Below are positions 50,419-60,312 of a DNA stretch of 64,000 nt, one piece after another. Both the position numbers and the translations under genes were made by a program. Positions within the stretch are counted from its first letter, which is position 1. Every line of letters starts with the position of its first letter. The DNA comes from Flavobacterium sp. SM15 (lineage in GTDB: Bacteria; Bacteroidota; Bacteroidia; Flavobacteriales; Flavobacteriaceae), in assembly GCF_022012335.1 (NCBI RefSeq), contig NZ_JAKLTO010000001.1, positions 1 to 64,000 on the forward strand. The letters run 5' to 3'. The notes below the pieces were generated by a model, which saw only the letters and a program-made list of their open reading frames with translations, ran no database searches and was not told the DNA's origin.

Positions 50419-52864
50419 TCAGATTAAGGCTTTTGATTTCGGTCTGGGTCAGATTTCCTTCATAACGAATTATTCTTTTCTCTCCCGGAAGCAAATCGAA
50501 ATAATTATCACTGAAACGGCATTTTTCTGCATTTAAAAAAACATTTTTAGCCAACACATCTGTACTTACCTCCACAGTGTTTTCATCAAGTTGCTTAATA
50601 CTTATTTTAGGCAGTTTTAGTTGCAAGTCTTTAGGTTTCACAAAATAATACAAAGTTCGTTTGGTTTCGAATTCTGCAGAAAACACAATTTGGTTTAAAT
50701 TCAATCCCTCCCACTCTTTTTTATCCAAAGCAAAAAGCATCTTGCAACTATTATCTCCAAACTTAATATTCATCTCTTTTTGCCAAACAATTCTTCCGTC
50801 AAAATTTAAAAGTTGTAGTTTTAATTTTCCGTTTTTAACAGCCAATTCATCATTAATCACATAGACTTTGAGTTGATTTTCCTCTTCACTAACAGAAACC
50901 AAAACATTCTCAAAGCTTCGTTTCGCCTGATAATGAAACGCTTTCCAGTTCCCAAAATAATCCACGGAACTCCACGAAGTAACCGGCCAGCAATCGTTCA
51001 ATTGCCAATACAAGGTTCCCATGCAATAAGGTTTTGCGCGCCGATGGGCTTCGATAGCGGTCTTCATTCCTTCGGCTTGCAATAGTTGCGAAACGTAAAT
51101 ATAATCCTCAAATTTTGAAGGAACTTTATACTCCCGTTCCATATAGGTTTGAATGGTCTGATATCCGGTTGGATGTTTTTGATGGTTTTTTACGGCTTCA
51201 GAAGTCAGACTCAACTCATTTTCAGAAGCAAAAGATTTAAAAGTTTCCCGATTTGGCATTCCTTGAAAACCGTATTCACTCATAAAACGCCCTACCTTGT
51301 TCTTATACACCTCAAAGGGTTCCATTCCCCACCAAACGCCCCAGTAGTGCGAATCACCCTGTAGTAAACTTTCTTTTCTGCCCCAGCCTATTGAGGGAGA
51401 AGACGGCCAGTAAATGTTTTTTTCTTTCGGTAAAAGGCTGTCTAACGTCTTCGGAATCACCTCATGAAACAACTTTTTATAATCGTTCCAGATTTTAGTA
51501 GAATCCACAGCCGAATATTTATATTGTTTCTGCCAGCCCCAATTGTGCCAGCCTTCATCGCTTTCGTTATTTCCGCACCAAAGGGCTAAACTCGGATGGT
51601 TCTGCAAACGATTGACATTATCGATTACTTCCTGCTTTACATTCTGCACAAACGCTTCATCGCCCGGATACATCGCACAGGCAAACATAAAATCCTGCCA
51701 AACTAGAATCCCTTTTTTGTCGCATTCTTCGTAAAAAGCATCATCTCCATAAACACCACCGCCCCAAACGCGTAGCATGTTCATGTTCGCCTCAACTGCA
51801 TTTTTCACAATACTTTTATAAACCGAATCATTTGCTCTTGGTATAAAACTGTCTGGAGGAATGACGTTGGCGCCTTTCATAAACACCGGAACTCCATTGA
51901 GTTTGAAGTAGAAACTTTTGCCCGTTTTATCCTTTTCCTGAACCAGTTCCAACGTTCTTAATCCCACACTAAGTGAACGCTGATCTATAGTTTGATTGTT
52001 CTTTTGTAAGGAAACTTGAAACGGATACAAGTACGCTTGGCCCAAACCATTAGTCCACCAGCGTTTTGGATTGGAAATTTCATAATCAACTTTTACTTGA
52101 TTCGTTCCTTTTTTTAAAGAAACAACCTGAATTTTATCATTGATTTTTAAGTTATAATTACCTGATTTCAAGCAATTCACAGAAGTAATAAAAACGAGTT
52201 CAGCTTTGGCATCGGTTAGGCTTTTCTGTTCAAATTTTACATTTTGGATTGCTGCCGAATTACTGAAACACAATTGCACTTTTTTCCAGATTCCAGCCGT
52301 TACAAAACGTGGCCCCCAATCCCAACCGTACTGATATTGGGCTTTTCGTGTGAATATCTTTTCATCGCCTGGTAAGGTGTAATTTAATTTCCCTGCTGCT
52401 TCTTTCCCTTTTTTAACTGCCGATTCGAAAACGATTTGCAATTTATTCTCACCTTTTTCCAAGAACTTTTTCGCATCAATTTTCCAAATTCGAAACATAT
52501 TGTCGGCTTTTAAAACTGATTTCCCGTTCAGAAAAACTTCCGCATAGGTGTCCAATCCATCAAATTGCAGCTTGATGTTTTCACTTTTTAAATCTTCCGA
52601 AGAAAGAGTAAACTTTGATTCGTATTCCCACGTTTCATTTTCAATCCATTGCAACTGTTTTTCATTGGCTGCGAAGAAAGGATTTTCGATAACTTTATTT
52701 TGAAGTAAATCAGTATGAACCGTTCCCGGTACACTTGCAGCAAGCCATTTAGAATCGCCTTTTTTTCTGAATTGCCAGTTTTCGTTTCCTAAATTTTTAT
52801 AAGAATTTTGAGCCAAAACAAACATCGGCAAACAACAAAAAAATATTTTAAAACACGTTTTCAT
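50405..52864 (-). CDS. GH2-family beta-mannosidase, exported
   Basis: 819 residues from the ATG at 52864 (signal MKTCFKIFFCCLPMFVLAQ); a longer frame to 52888 gives no better N-terminus. GH2 plan: sugar-binding domain about 20-190, immunoglobulin-like about 190-300, TIM barrel about 300-620. Catalytic residues: acid/base Glu in WCGNNESDEGW (about 432-442) and nucleophile Glu in MSEYGFQGMP (about 544-553). The full pattern is that of beta-mannosidases. It should remove the core Man-beta-1,4-GlcNAc mannose of N-glycans or act on plant mannan. The ATATAAGT palindrome lies just upstream. Confidence 0.9.
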   Translation of the reverse strand: MKTCFKIFFCCLPMFVLAQNSYKNLGNENWQFRKKGDSKWLAASVPGTVHTDLLQNKVIENPFFAANEKQLQWIENETWEYESKFTLSSEDLKSENIKLQFDGLDTYAEVFLNGKSVLKADNMFRIWKIDAKKFLEKGENKLQIVFESAVKKGKEAAGKLNYTLPGDEKIFTRKAQYQYGWDWGPRFVTAGIWKKVQLCFSNSAAIQNVKFEQKSLTDAKAELVFITSVNCLKSGNYNLKINDKIQVVSLKKGTNQVKVDYEISNPKRWWTNGLGQAYLYPFQVSLQKNNQTIDQRSLSVGLRTLELVQEKDKTGKSFYFKLNGVPVFMKGANVIPPDSFIPRANDSVYKSIVKNAVEANMNMLRVWGGGVYGDDAFYEECDKKGILVWQDFMFACAMYPGDEAFVQNVKQEVIDNVNRLQNHPSLALWCGNNESDEGWHNWGWQKQYKYSAVDSTKIWNDYKKLFHEVIPKTLDSLLPKEKNIYWPSSPSIGWGRKESLLQGDSHYWGVWWGMEPFEVYKNKVGRFMSEYGFQGMPNRETFKSFASENELSLTSEAVKNHQKHPTGYQTIQTYMEREYKVPSKFEDYIYVSQLLQAEGMKTAIEAHRRAKPYCMGTLYWQLNDCWPVTSWSSVDYFGNWKAFHYQAKRSFENVLVSVSEEENQLKVYVINDELAVKNGKLKLQLLNFDGRIVWQKEMNIKFGDNSCKMLFALDKKEWEGLNLNQIVFSAEFETKRTLYYFVKPKDLQLKLPKISIKQLDENTVEVSTDVLAKNVFLNAEKCRFSDNYFDLLPGEKRIIRYEGNLTQTEIKSLNLINLD

Positions 52865-52887
52865 CTTTCTGGAAAATATAATTTTCA

Positions 52888-52941
52888 ACCATATAAGTCA
52901 TATAAGTGGCTTATGGTAAAAGCTTATATGACTTATATGGT
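52888..52941. repeat. ATATAAGT inverted repeat, copy B
   Basis: Perfect 19-bp arms ACCATATAAGTCATATAAG (52888-52906) and CTTATATGACTTATATGGT (52923-52941), 16-nt spacer. Between the beta-mannosidase and cutC genes. Same core as copy A at 37657-37728. Confidence 0.8.
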
Positions 52942-52960
52942 AAATAATTTTCAGTTTCTA

Positions 52961-53620
52961 TTACGATTTTAAGGCTTTAACTTCGTTACTGTTTGCAGTT
53001 TCACTTCCATCAGTAATAGCCGAAGAATGATAAAACCCTGCATTAGTTTGCTGCTCAATCAAATCGACATTGGTGGATCGTAAACCGCCACCGGGCATAA
53101 TGGTAATACGGTTATTGGCTTTTTCAACCAATTGTTTTAAAACCGAAATTCCTTCCACCACATTAGACATAGTTCCGGAAGTAAGTATCGTCGAAAAACC
53201 ACATTGAATTACCTGTTCCAACGACGGAAGCACCTCTTGCACCTGATCAAAAGCACGGTGAAACGTACACGGTAAAGGTCTTGCCAATTCAACTAATTCT
53301 GAATTTTGCTCAATATTAATGCTTTTATCTTCTTTAAGAATTCCAAATACAAATCCATTCACGCCAAGTTCTTTGAACTGTTGGATTTCGGTTTTCATTT
53401 GTTGAAATTCGGTATCAGAATAGGTAAAGTTTCCACCTCGAGGTCGAATCATTACATACAAATCGATGGAGATCTCCTGACGTATTTTTTTTGTGGAGTC
53501 GAAATCCGGGGTAGTTCCTCCTTCTTTGATGTTGGCACAAAATTCAATTCTGTTGGCACCGCTTTCCTGTGCAATTAGAGCCGATTCGCTGTTAAAACAG
53601 GCAATTTCTATTTTCTTCAT
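52961..53620 (-). CDS. cutC: CutC-family protein
   Basis: 219 residues with the CutC TIM-barrel pattern: ACFNSESALIAQESGANRIE near 7-26, the MIRPRGGNFTYSD motif near 57-69, FVFGILKEDKSINIEQ near 91-106, TFHRAFDQV near 118-126 and ILTSGTMSNVVEGI near 145-158, IMPGGGLRSTNV near 173-184. Family members are called copper-homeostasis proteins, but the evidence for a copper role is thin. Its start overlaps the stop of the glycosylasparaginase gene by 4 bp, so the two are translated together, which points to a role in glycan or amino-sugar breakdown. Confidence 0.88.
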   Translation of the reverse strand: MKKIEIACFNSESALIAQESGANRIEFCANIKEGGTTPDFDSTKKIRQEISIDLYVMIRPRGGNFTYSDTEFQQMKTEIQQFKELGVNGFVFGILKEDKSINIEQNSELVELARPLPCTFHRAFDQVQEVLPSLEQVIQCGFSTILTSGTMSNVVEGISVLKQLVEKANNRITIMPGGGLRSTNVDLIEQQTNAGFYHSSAITDGSETANSNEVKALKS

Positions 53621-54621
53621 CCTTTCAAATAATAATCCGAATCAATCAATTTATTTCCGGTTTGGTCGTATTTGGCGTAATTAAAACCACCCTGCACACA
53701 ATATGCTCCGTGTTCCCCATTTTTATTTAAGGCGATGAACCCAACCTGGATGTCTTTCAGATTTTTATTTCGGTTTTTGGTCAGCTTTACGATGCGCATT
53801 ACTGCTTCTTCACAAGCTTTTTGCGGTGATTTTCCCTGACGCATCAGTTCCACCACCAAATGACAACCTGCAATTCGGATTACTTCTTCGCCGTGCCCAG
53901 TTGCAGTAGCCGCTCCGATTTCGTTATCAACATACAACCCGGCTCCGATAATTGGCGAATCTCCCACACGACCGTGCATTTTAAAGGCCATACCACTGGT
54001 AGTGCAAGCTCCGGACAAATTACCCTGCGTATCCAAAGCAATCATACCGATTGTATCGTGATTTTCTATATTAACAATTGGTTTGTAGTTACTGGTTTTA
54101 AGCCATTCTTTCCACTCTTTTTCCGATTCTTCTACCAGAAGATTTTCTTTCTTATAACCCTGTGACAAAGCAAATTGCAATGCTCCTTCACCCACTAACA
54201 TGACATGTGGTGTTTTTTCCATGACAGCCCTTGCTACGGAAATTGGGTGTTTAATATGCTCTAAACAAGCTACCGAACCAATATTTGAAAACTCGTCCAT
54301 GATACAGGCATCTAAAGTTACGCGTCCGTCACGGTCGGGTCTTCCACCATAACCTACGCTTCTTTCTTTGGGATCGGCTTCGGGAATTCGTACTCCGGCT
54401 TCCACGGCATCTAAAGCACGTCCTTTTTTCTTTAAAACTTCCCATGCGGCTTCATTGGCCTGAATCCCGAAATTCCAGGTGGAAAGCACAATTGGTTTTT
54501 TCACCTTTGTTGAAACGGTTACTGTTTCTTCTACTTCTTCGGATTTACCTTTAAAAGCCTGCAATGCGACAGCCACTGAGGCCATTGCAGTAGTTTTTAT
54601 AAAATTTCTACGATTTGTCAT
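53617..54621 (-). CDS. Glycosylasparaginase (N4-(beta-GlcNAc)-L-asparaginase)
   Basis: 334 residues, Ntn-hydrolase family. Start MTNRRNFIKTTAMASVAVALQ carries a Tat-like RRNFIK motif and a hydrophobic stretch. The autocleavage site is in NHDTIGMIALD (the T after HD is the expected new N-terminus, near residue 191), followed by GACTTSGMAFKMHGRVGDSP and TGHGEEVIR, which mark the aspartylglucosaminidase branch. It splits GlcNAc from asparagine, the last step of N-glycoprotein breakdown; a relative was described from Elizabethkingia. Upstream GH20 and downstream cutC and GH2 complete the set. Confidence 0.9.
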   Translation of the reverse strand: MTNRRNFIKTTAMASVAVALQAFKGKSEEVEETVTVSTKVKKPIVLSTWNFGIQANEAAWEVLKKKGRALDAVEAGVRIPEADPKERSVGYGGRPDRDGRVTLDACIMDEFSNIGSVACLEHIKHPISVARAVMEKTPHVMLVGEGALQFALSQGYKKENLLVEESEKEWKEWLKTSNYKPIVNIENHDTIGMIALDTQGNLSGACTTSGMAFKMHGRVGDSPIIGAGLYVDNEIGAATATGHGEEVIRIAGCHLVVELMRQGKSPQKACEEAVMRIVKLTKNRNKNLKDIQVGFIALNKNGEHGAYCVQGGFNYAKYDQTGNKLIDSDYYLKG

Positions 54622-54630
54622 ATCAAGTAT

Positions 54631-56898
54631 TTATTCGATCATGATTTCATCTACAAACAACCAGCAATCGGAACCTGCACCAGGCTTCCCATCAGGAATT
54701 TTTCCGGCATTAGGCGCAATTACTTTCACGTATTGTACATTTTGTTGATCAAAAATCAAGTTTACAATTCCTTTACTTTTTAAAATTTCTTCTGTAGAAA
54801 CCTTCTTTACTGACTGAAAGATTTTCCCATCATTGGAGACCAAAACCTCGACAAATTTCGGATAATGAATCCAGCTTCCGTCATTGGTCAAGACATCAAG
54901 CGAAACTTTAGAGACCGCTTGTTTTTTATCCAAATCAATTACGGCCTCCAAATCTTTTCCCCAGAAACCAATCCAGTCGCGACCGTATTTTTCCATATTG
55001 CCACGCATCCCGTCCACTAAAGTAAAACTTCCGCCAATTCCATAATTTTCATGAGGAAGATGAGTCAGACTTATTTTCTTTCCTGTGGATTTAGTTATAA
55101 AAAAAGGCTGTTCAATAATTGTGCTTTTCTGCTTTCCGTTTTCAAAATAAGCCGCTTTTACGGTTTGATTTTTAGTAATGGAAATTGGTTTAGAATAAAG
55201 TTCTGAAGTTACTTTTGGCGCTGTTCCGTCAGTAGTAAACCTTATACCAGGATTTGTAGATTTTAAATTAAAAAGTACACCTGTTCCTTTTTCATTTGGA
55301 GAAACTTTAGAAGTCACTTCAAAAATCGCTCTGCTATAATTGATGCCTATTTTATCATACACCGAAAAATGCTGGAGCAATCGGTTTTGAAAATCTTTAT
55401 ACTTGGCTGTATTTGAAGTCCCCCAAACCACTTCGGCTAAAGCTGCCATTCGCGGCATGGCCATATACTCGACGTGTTCAGGAGTATTCATGTATTCCGT
55501 CCACATATTACCTTGAGCGCCTAAAATATACTTCGCTTCATCTGCAGACAATTCTTTGGGAGTGGGTTCTAGCGAATAGACTTTTTCCACCGTGGTATAA
55601 CCGCCAATGGCAACCGGTTCGTTTTTTGGTTCTCCCTGATAATGATCGAAATAACAGTGGGAACCCGGTGTCATTACTACATTATGTTTTTGTTTGGCTG
55701 CTGCAATTCCGCCTTCGGTACCGCGCCAACTCATTACCGCTGCGTTGGGTGCCAGACCGCCTTCTAAAATTTCGTCCCAACCAATGATTTTTCTTCCTTT
55801 GCTGTTAACAAATTTTTCGATGCGTTTGATGAAATAACTCTGTAGTTCGTGCTCGTCTTTCAAGCCTTCTTTTTTGATTAGCGCTTGACAATGCGAACAG
55901 TTTTTCCAACGGATTTTCGGGCTCTCGTCACCGCCAATGTGAATATATTCCGACGGAAACAGCACCATTACTTCGGTTAAAACATTTTCCATAAACTCAA
56001 AAGTGCTTTCTTTCGGACAAAGTACATCGTCCAAAACGCCCCATTGCAGCGCCACTTCAAAAGAACCTCCGGTACAGGACAATTCAGGGTACGAGGCCAA
56101 AGCCGCTACAGCGTGACCCGGCATCTCAATTTCTGGAACTACTGTGATGTGACGTTCTTTTGCATAAGCCACAATTTCTTTTATATCTTCTTGCGTATAA
56201 TAACCGCCGTAACGCTTATCATCAAATTTTTGATCATTGTAATGCCCTACCATAGAGCCTTTTCGCCAAGCACCCACTTCTGTTAGTTTCGGATATTTTT
56301 TGATTTCGATACGCCAGCCCTGATCGTCGGTTAAATGCCAATGAAACGTATTCATTTTGTACATGGCCAGATAATCAATATATTTTTTGATGAATTCCTT
56401 CGGAAAGAAATGACGGCAAACATCGAGGTGCATCCCGCGCCAGACGTATTTCGGTTCGTCCTTTATTTCAACATTTGGGATTTTAAGTTCGTCTGCTGTT
56501 GCGGTTGACAATAATTGTTGCAGGGTTTGAAAGGCGTAAAAAAGTCCTAAATTACTTTTAGCGTTGATTAGGATTTCTTTGGAACTAACATTTAAGGTGT
56601 ATTTAGCCGATTGCTCTTCTTTTGGATTTTCAACTTGAATTTGTATCGTATTTAACGAACTCTTGGAATTATCGGTTACTAACAATTCGAGATTGTAATT
56701 CGCTTTTAAAAATTCGTTGAACAATCTTATTTCACTTGTGCTTTCTGAATTGGAAACTACAATTACTGTTCCCTTGTTAAGAGAAAAAGCTCCCTGATTT
56801 TGCTTAAGTTCTTTAGGTTGCGGAATTAAAGGCAACGGATTTTGAGCCAATCCAACAGTAGTAATTACAAAAAAAAGAAAGGTAAAAAACTTATTCAT
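54631..56898 (-). CDS. GH20 beta-N-acetylhexosaminidase
   Basis: 755 residues from the ATG at 56898 (signal MNKFFTFLFFVITTVGLAQ); a frame to 56949 only adds a poor extension. N-terminal GH20b domain about 20-145, catalytic TIM barrel about 150-500 with the acid pair D324-E325 in HIGGDESPK, then a C-terminal part with a bacterial chitobiase-type Ig-like domain (about 545-615, TTDGTAPK motif) and a discoidin/F5-8-like module (about 625-755). Releases terminal GlcNAc or GalNAc from glycans. First gene of the GH20-glycosylasparaginase-cutC-GH2 run. Confidence 0.93.
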   Translation of the reverse strand: MNKFFTFLFFVITTVGLAQNPLPLIPQPKELKQNQGAFSLNKGTVIVVSNSESTSEIRLFNEFLKANYNLELLVTDNSKSSLNTIQIQVENPKEEQSAKYTLNVSSKEILINAKSNLGLFYAFQTLQQLLSTATADELKIPNVEIKDEPKYVWRGMHLDVCRHFFPKEFIKKYIDYLAMYKMNTFHWHLTDDQGWRIEIKKYPKLTEVGAWRKGSMVGHYNDQKFDDKRYGGYYTQEDIKEIVAYAKERHITVVPEIEMPGHAVAALASYPELSCTGGSFEVALQWGVLDDVLCPKESTFEFMENVLTEVMVLFPSEYIHIGGDESPKIRWKNCSHCQALIKKEGLKDEHELQSYFIKRIEKFVNSKGRKIIGWDEILEGGLAPNAAVMSWRGTEGGIAAAKQKHNVVMTPGSHCYFDHYQGEPKNEPVAIGGYTTVEKVYSLEPTPKELSADEAKYILGAQGNMWTEYMNTPEHVEYMAMPRMAALAEVVWGTSNTAKYKDFQNRLLQHFSVYDKIGINYSRAIFEVTSKVSPNEKGTGVLFNLKSTNPGIRFTTDGTAPKVTSELYSKPISITKNQTVKAAYFENGKQKSTIIEQPFFITKSTGKKISLTHLPHENYGIGGSFTLVDGMRGNMEKYGRDWIGFWGKDLEAVIDLDKKQAVSKVSLDVLTNDGSWIHYPKFVEVLVSNDGKIFQSVKKVSTEEILKSKGIVNLIFDQQNVQYVKVIAPNAGKIPDGKPGAGSDCWLFVDEIMIE

Positions 56899-56937
56899 TA
56901 AAATGTGTGTTGTTGTTTGGTTAAAAGTACTAAAATA

Positions 56938-56966
56938 AAAAAGCCCCACAAATTGCGGAGCTTTTT
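56938..56966 (-). terminator. Intrinsic terminator of hppA
   Basis: Minus strand AAAAAGCTCCGC-aattt-GTGGGGCTTTTTT with one G-U pair. Confidence 0.75.
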
Positions 56967-56984
56967 ATTATCACGAAATACATA

Positions 56985-59561
56985 CTATTTATCCCTGAAT
57001 TCATCGATTTTTGCCTGAACTTCGGCCTCGGTTCCTTCAAAGATTTTCTCTTCGGTAGTCGCTTTTCCGTTTACTTCAGAAGTGATTTTAACCGTAGCTT
57101 TTACTTTACCGTTTACCTCTTCTTTCTGAATGGTTATTTGTTTGGAAACTTCTTTTTTCATCATACCTCCTTCAGTACAACAAGCCATTTTGCAATCGGC
57201 TTTTTTTATGAATTTTCCGTTTGCATCATAATGTGACATACACATCGCTTTTTCTTCATCATCGCATCCCATTTCATCACACATTTTAGCACATTCTTCT
57301 TTGGTCATGGTAGCCATCTTTGACATATCACACTTCATTTGGTGTCCTGCCTGCATTTCAGATGTGGCGCAACAAGCAGCCTTTTCATGATGGGAACCAT
57401 GTCCGTTACCACTTCCTAAAATCGGAGCGATTACCAATCCTACCAAACAAGTCAATTTAATTAAAATATTCATCGACGGTCCTGATGTATCTTTGAATGG
57501 ATCTCCAACCGTATCTCCGGTTACTGCTGCCTTGTGTGCATCGGAACCTTTGAACGTCATTTCACCGTTGATCATTACACCGGCTTCAAACGATTTTTTA
57601 GCATTGTCCCAAGCTCCACCGGCGTTGTTCTGGAAAATCGCCCAAAGCACACCGGAAACGCAAACACCTGCCATATACCCTCCAAGAGCTTCAGGTCCCA
57701 TAATCGCTCCAACAATAATTGGCGTGATAATAGTAATTGCTCCCGGTAACATCATTTCGCGTAAAGCAGCTTGTGTTGAAATGTCAACACATTTTCCGTA
57801 TTCCGGCTTTCCGGTTCCTTCCATAATTCCCGGAATTTCACGGAACTGACGACGTACTTCGTTAACCATGTCCATCGCAGCTTTTCCTACGGATTGCATA
57901 GCTAAAGCCGAGAAGATTACCGGAATCATTCCTCCGATAAATAAAGCAGCTAGCACATCGGCTTTGAAAATATTAATTCCGTCGATTCCTGTAAAGGTCA
58001 CATACGCCGCAAATAATGCAAGTGCCGTTAACGCTGCCGAAGCAATCGCAAACCCTTTCCCTACTGCTGCCGTTGTATTTCCAACCGAATCCAAAACATC
58101 GGTACGCTGACGAACTTCTTTTGGCAATTCACTCATTTCGGCTACACCTCCTGCGTTATCGGCAATCGGCCCAAAAGCATCGATCGCTAATTGCATTGCT
58201 GTAGTTGCCATCATTGCTGAAGCAGCAATCGCCACTCCGTAGAAACCAGCTAATTCATAAGATCCCCAAATCGCTACCGCAAAAAGGATAACCGATGAAA
58301 AAGTAGATTTCATACCTGTTGCCAAACCTGCAATAATGTTAGTTGCAGCACCCGTAGAGGAGTTCTGAACGATATTTAAAACCGGTTTCTTTCCTAAAGC
58401 GGTATAATATTCCGTGAAAGCGGAAATCAACCAGCCTACAGCCAAACCTACTAAAGTTGCGTAGAAAATATGGCGGCTTGGAATTGCTTTAACTCCTTCT
58501 CCGAAGAATTTCATGTGAATAGTTTCCGGTAACATGAAATCAATTAAAAACCAACACACTACTACCGTTAATCCTAAAGCAATGTAGTTTCCTAAATTTA
58601 AGGCACTTTGCACTTGAGCTTCTTTGGCCTCATTATTATTGATTTTTACAAAGAAAGTTCCGATGATTGATGATAAAATTCCTGTTCCCGCAATTACCAG
58701 CGGCAGCAAAATTGGCCCCATTCCATTGAACGCGTCGGTAAATTGTGCTCCAGCCGCTTCAGTCATATCTTTGATGATATAGTTTCCTAATACCATCGAA
58801 GCCAAAACTGTCGCTACGTACGAACCAAACAAATCGGCTCCCATACCGGCAACATCTCCAACGTTGTCCCCTACGTTATCGGCAATGGTTGCAGGGTTAC
58901 GCGGATCGTCTTCCGGAATTCCTGCTTCAACTTTTCCAACTAAGTCGGCACCAACATCGGCTGCTTTGGTATAAATACCACCACCTACACGGGCAAATAA
59001 TGCAATGGATTCAGCCCCTAAGGAGAAACCTGCCAAACATTCCAAAGCAACTGTCATTTCTTCGTAGAAATTTCCTGCTCCGGTAACAAACATATTGGTA
59101 AATAATATAAAGAAGATACTTAGTCCTAAAACCGCTAGCCCGGCTACACCAAGCCCCATAACCGTTCCGCCTGAAAAGGAAACTTTCAAAGCTTGCGGCA
59201 AACTGGTTTTGGCCGCTTGAGTAGTACGCACGTTCGCCTTAGTAGCGATGCGCATCCCAATGTTTCCGGCCAAAGCTGAAAAGAAAGCTCCGCAAACAAA
59301 AGCCACTACAATAATCCAATGGGAAGTTTCCACAAATCTGGAAACGGTAAACAATGCAACTGAGGCAATCACTACAAAGATTCCTAAAATTCGGTACTCC
59401 GCTTTTAGGAACGCCATGGCCCCTTCCTGAATACTTTTAGAAATACCCTGCATTTTCTCGTCACCTGCGTCCTGGCTCTTCACCCAAGCGGCTTTGATAC
59501 CCATGAACACAAGACCTAATATGGCCAATACTATCGGCACATAAACAATCATTTTTTCCAT
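56985..59561 (-). CDS. hppA: Membrane-bound Na+/H+ pyrophosphatase with Cys/Met-rich tail
   Basis: Ion-pumping pyrophosphatase. About 16 TM segments within residues 1-715; [19 protein letters not shown] near 206-224 (core [18 protein letters not shown]) binds PPi, and a second DNAGGVAEM near 459-467. [10 protein letters not shown] (Ala at the K-site) places it in the K+-dependent class, which includes Na+ pumps. The usual chain ends near residue 715. Here 143 more residues follow: a segment (about 716-800) with ten Cys and twelve Met plus His, then a Lys/Glu-rich strand region. The tail is in frame with no change in codon use, so it is part of the gene. Soluble ppa is just upstream. Confidence 0.93.
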   Translation of the reverse strand: MEKMIVYVPIVLAILGLVFMGIKAAWVKSQDAGDEKMQGISKSIQEGAMAFLKAEYRILGIFVVIASVALFTVSRFVETSHWIIVVAFVCGAFFSALAGNIGMRIATKANVRTTQAAKTSLPQALKVSFSGGTVMGLGVAGLAVLGLSIFFILFTNMFVTGAGNFYEEMTVALECLAGFSLGAESIALFARVGGGIYTKAADVGADLVGKVEAGIPEDDPRNPATIADNVGDNVGDVAGMGADLFGSYVATVLASMVLGNYIIKDMTEAAGAQFTDAFNGMGPILLPLVIAGTGILSSIIGTFFVKINNNEAKEAQVQSALNLGNYIALGLTVVVCWFLIDFMLPETIHMKFFGEGVKAIPSRHIFYATLVGLAVGWLISAFTEYYTALGKKPVLNIVQNSSTGAATNIIAGLATGMKSTFSSVILFAVAIWGSYELAGFYGVAIAASAMMATTAMQLAIDAFGPIADNAGGVAEMSELPKEVRQRTDVLDSVGNTTAAVGKGFAIASAALTALALFAAYVTFTGIDGINIFKADVLAALFIGGMIPVIFSALAMQSVGKAAMDMVNEVRRQFREIPGIMEGTGKPEYGKCVDISTQAALREMMLPGAITIITPIIVGAIMGPEALGGYMAGVCVSGVLWAIFQNNAGGAWDNAKKSFEAGVMINGEMTFKGSDAHKAAVTGDTVGDPFKDTSGPSMNILIKLTCLVGLVIAPILGSGNGHGSHHEKAACCATSEMQAGHQMKCDMSKMATMTKEECAKMCDEMGCDDEEKAMCMSHYDANGKFIKKADCKMACCTEGGMMKKEVSKQITIQKEEVNGKVKATVKITSEVNGKATTEEKIFEGTEAEVQAKIDEFRDK

Positions 59562-59615
59562 AAATTTGGTTTGGTATTTAGTTAATTTTAGTAAATATAA
59601 CGAAACCCAAACAAA

Positions 59616-59652
59616 TAAAAAAGCAACATTCTTTACAGAACATTGCTTTTTT
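59616..59652 (-). terminator. Intrinsic terminator of ppa
   Basis: Minus strand AAAAAAAGCAA / TTGCTTTTTT arms around a 17-nt loop that itself holds a short ATGTTC/GAATGT pairing. Confidence 0.7.
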
Positions 59653-59674
59653 TATAAAATTTTAGGAAAATCTA

Positions 59675-60205
59675 TTATTTAATGCTAAATAAGCCTTCCG
59701 GTTTGTTCTCAATTGCATTGAAACGATCCACACACTCTTTTAGAATTCGCTTTGCATCGTTTACATCTCCCCATCCTTCAACATCAACTTTCTTGTTCTC
59801 CAAATCTTTGTACACTTGGAAGAAGTGCTCAATCTCTTTGATTAAGTGCGGGTTCATGTCTGACAAATCATCTAATTTATTCCAGATAGGATCCGAAACC
59901 GGTACGCAGATAATTTTCTCATCCGGTCCTTTATCATCTGCCATGTGGAATACTCCGATTGGTTTTACTTCAATCACACATCCAGGGAACGTCGGTTTGG
60001 TAACCAACACCAATACGTCTAACGGATCACCATCCAAAGCCAAAGTTTCTGGAATGAAACCATAATCTGCAGGGTACATCATTGAAGAGAATAACATTCT
60101 GTCAAAACGCATTCTTTTTAAATCGAAATCGTATTCGTATTTGTTTCTGCTTCCGCGTGGAATCTCAACTAATACATCAAAAGTGGTTACTTTATCAGCT
60201 GTCAT
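59675..60205 (-). CDS. ppa: Soluble inorganic pyrophosphatase
   Basis: 176 residues from the ATG at 60205; a frame to 60274 would cross a TACTTTTG box (60234-60241), so the shorter start is right. Family I pattern: EIPRGSRNKYEYD near 15-27, YPADYGFIPETLALDGDPLDVLVLV near 45-69 (Mg-binding DGDPLD, core ALDGDPLDVLV) and GWGDVNDAKRIL near 142-153. It removes PPi from biosynthesis. Having this next to hppA on the same strand suggests linked PPi management, though a terminator separates them. Confidence 0.94.
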   Translation of the reverse strand: MTADKVTTFDVLVEIPRGSRNKYEYDFDLKRMRFDRMLFSSMMYPADYGFIPETLALDGDPLDVLVLVTKPTFPGCVIEVKPIGVFHMADDKGPDEKIICVPVSDPIWNKLDDLSDMNPHLIKEIEHFFQVYKDLENKKVDVEGWGDVNDAKRILKECVDRFNAIENKPEGLFSIK

Positions 60206-60233
60206 TTTATTGTTTATTTTAATTTTGAGGCTG

Positions 60234-60241
60234 CAAAAGTA
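60234..60241 (-). promoter_or_regulatory. Promoter -7 box of ppa
   Basis: Minus strand TACTTTTG, full TAnnTTTG match; CTTG stands 20 bp upstream. Confidence 0.5.
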
Positions 60242-60312
60242 GGACAAAACAAGCTGATTTACAAGAAATATCAATGCTAAAAAATCAGATTTAGCAATAT
60301 ATTGACTTTAGA

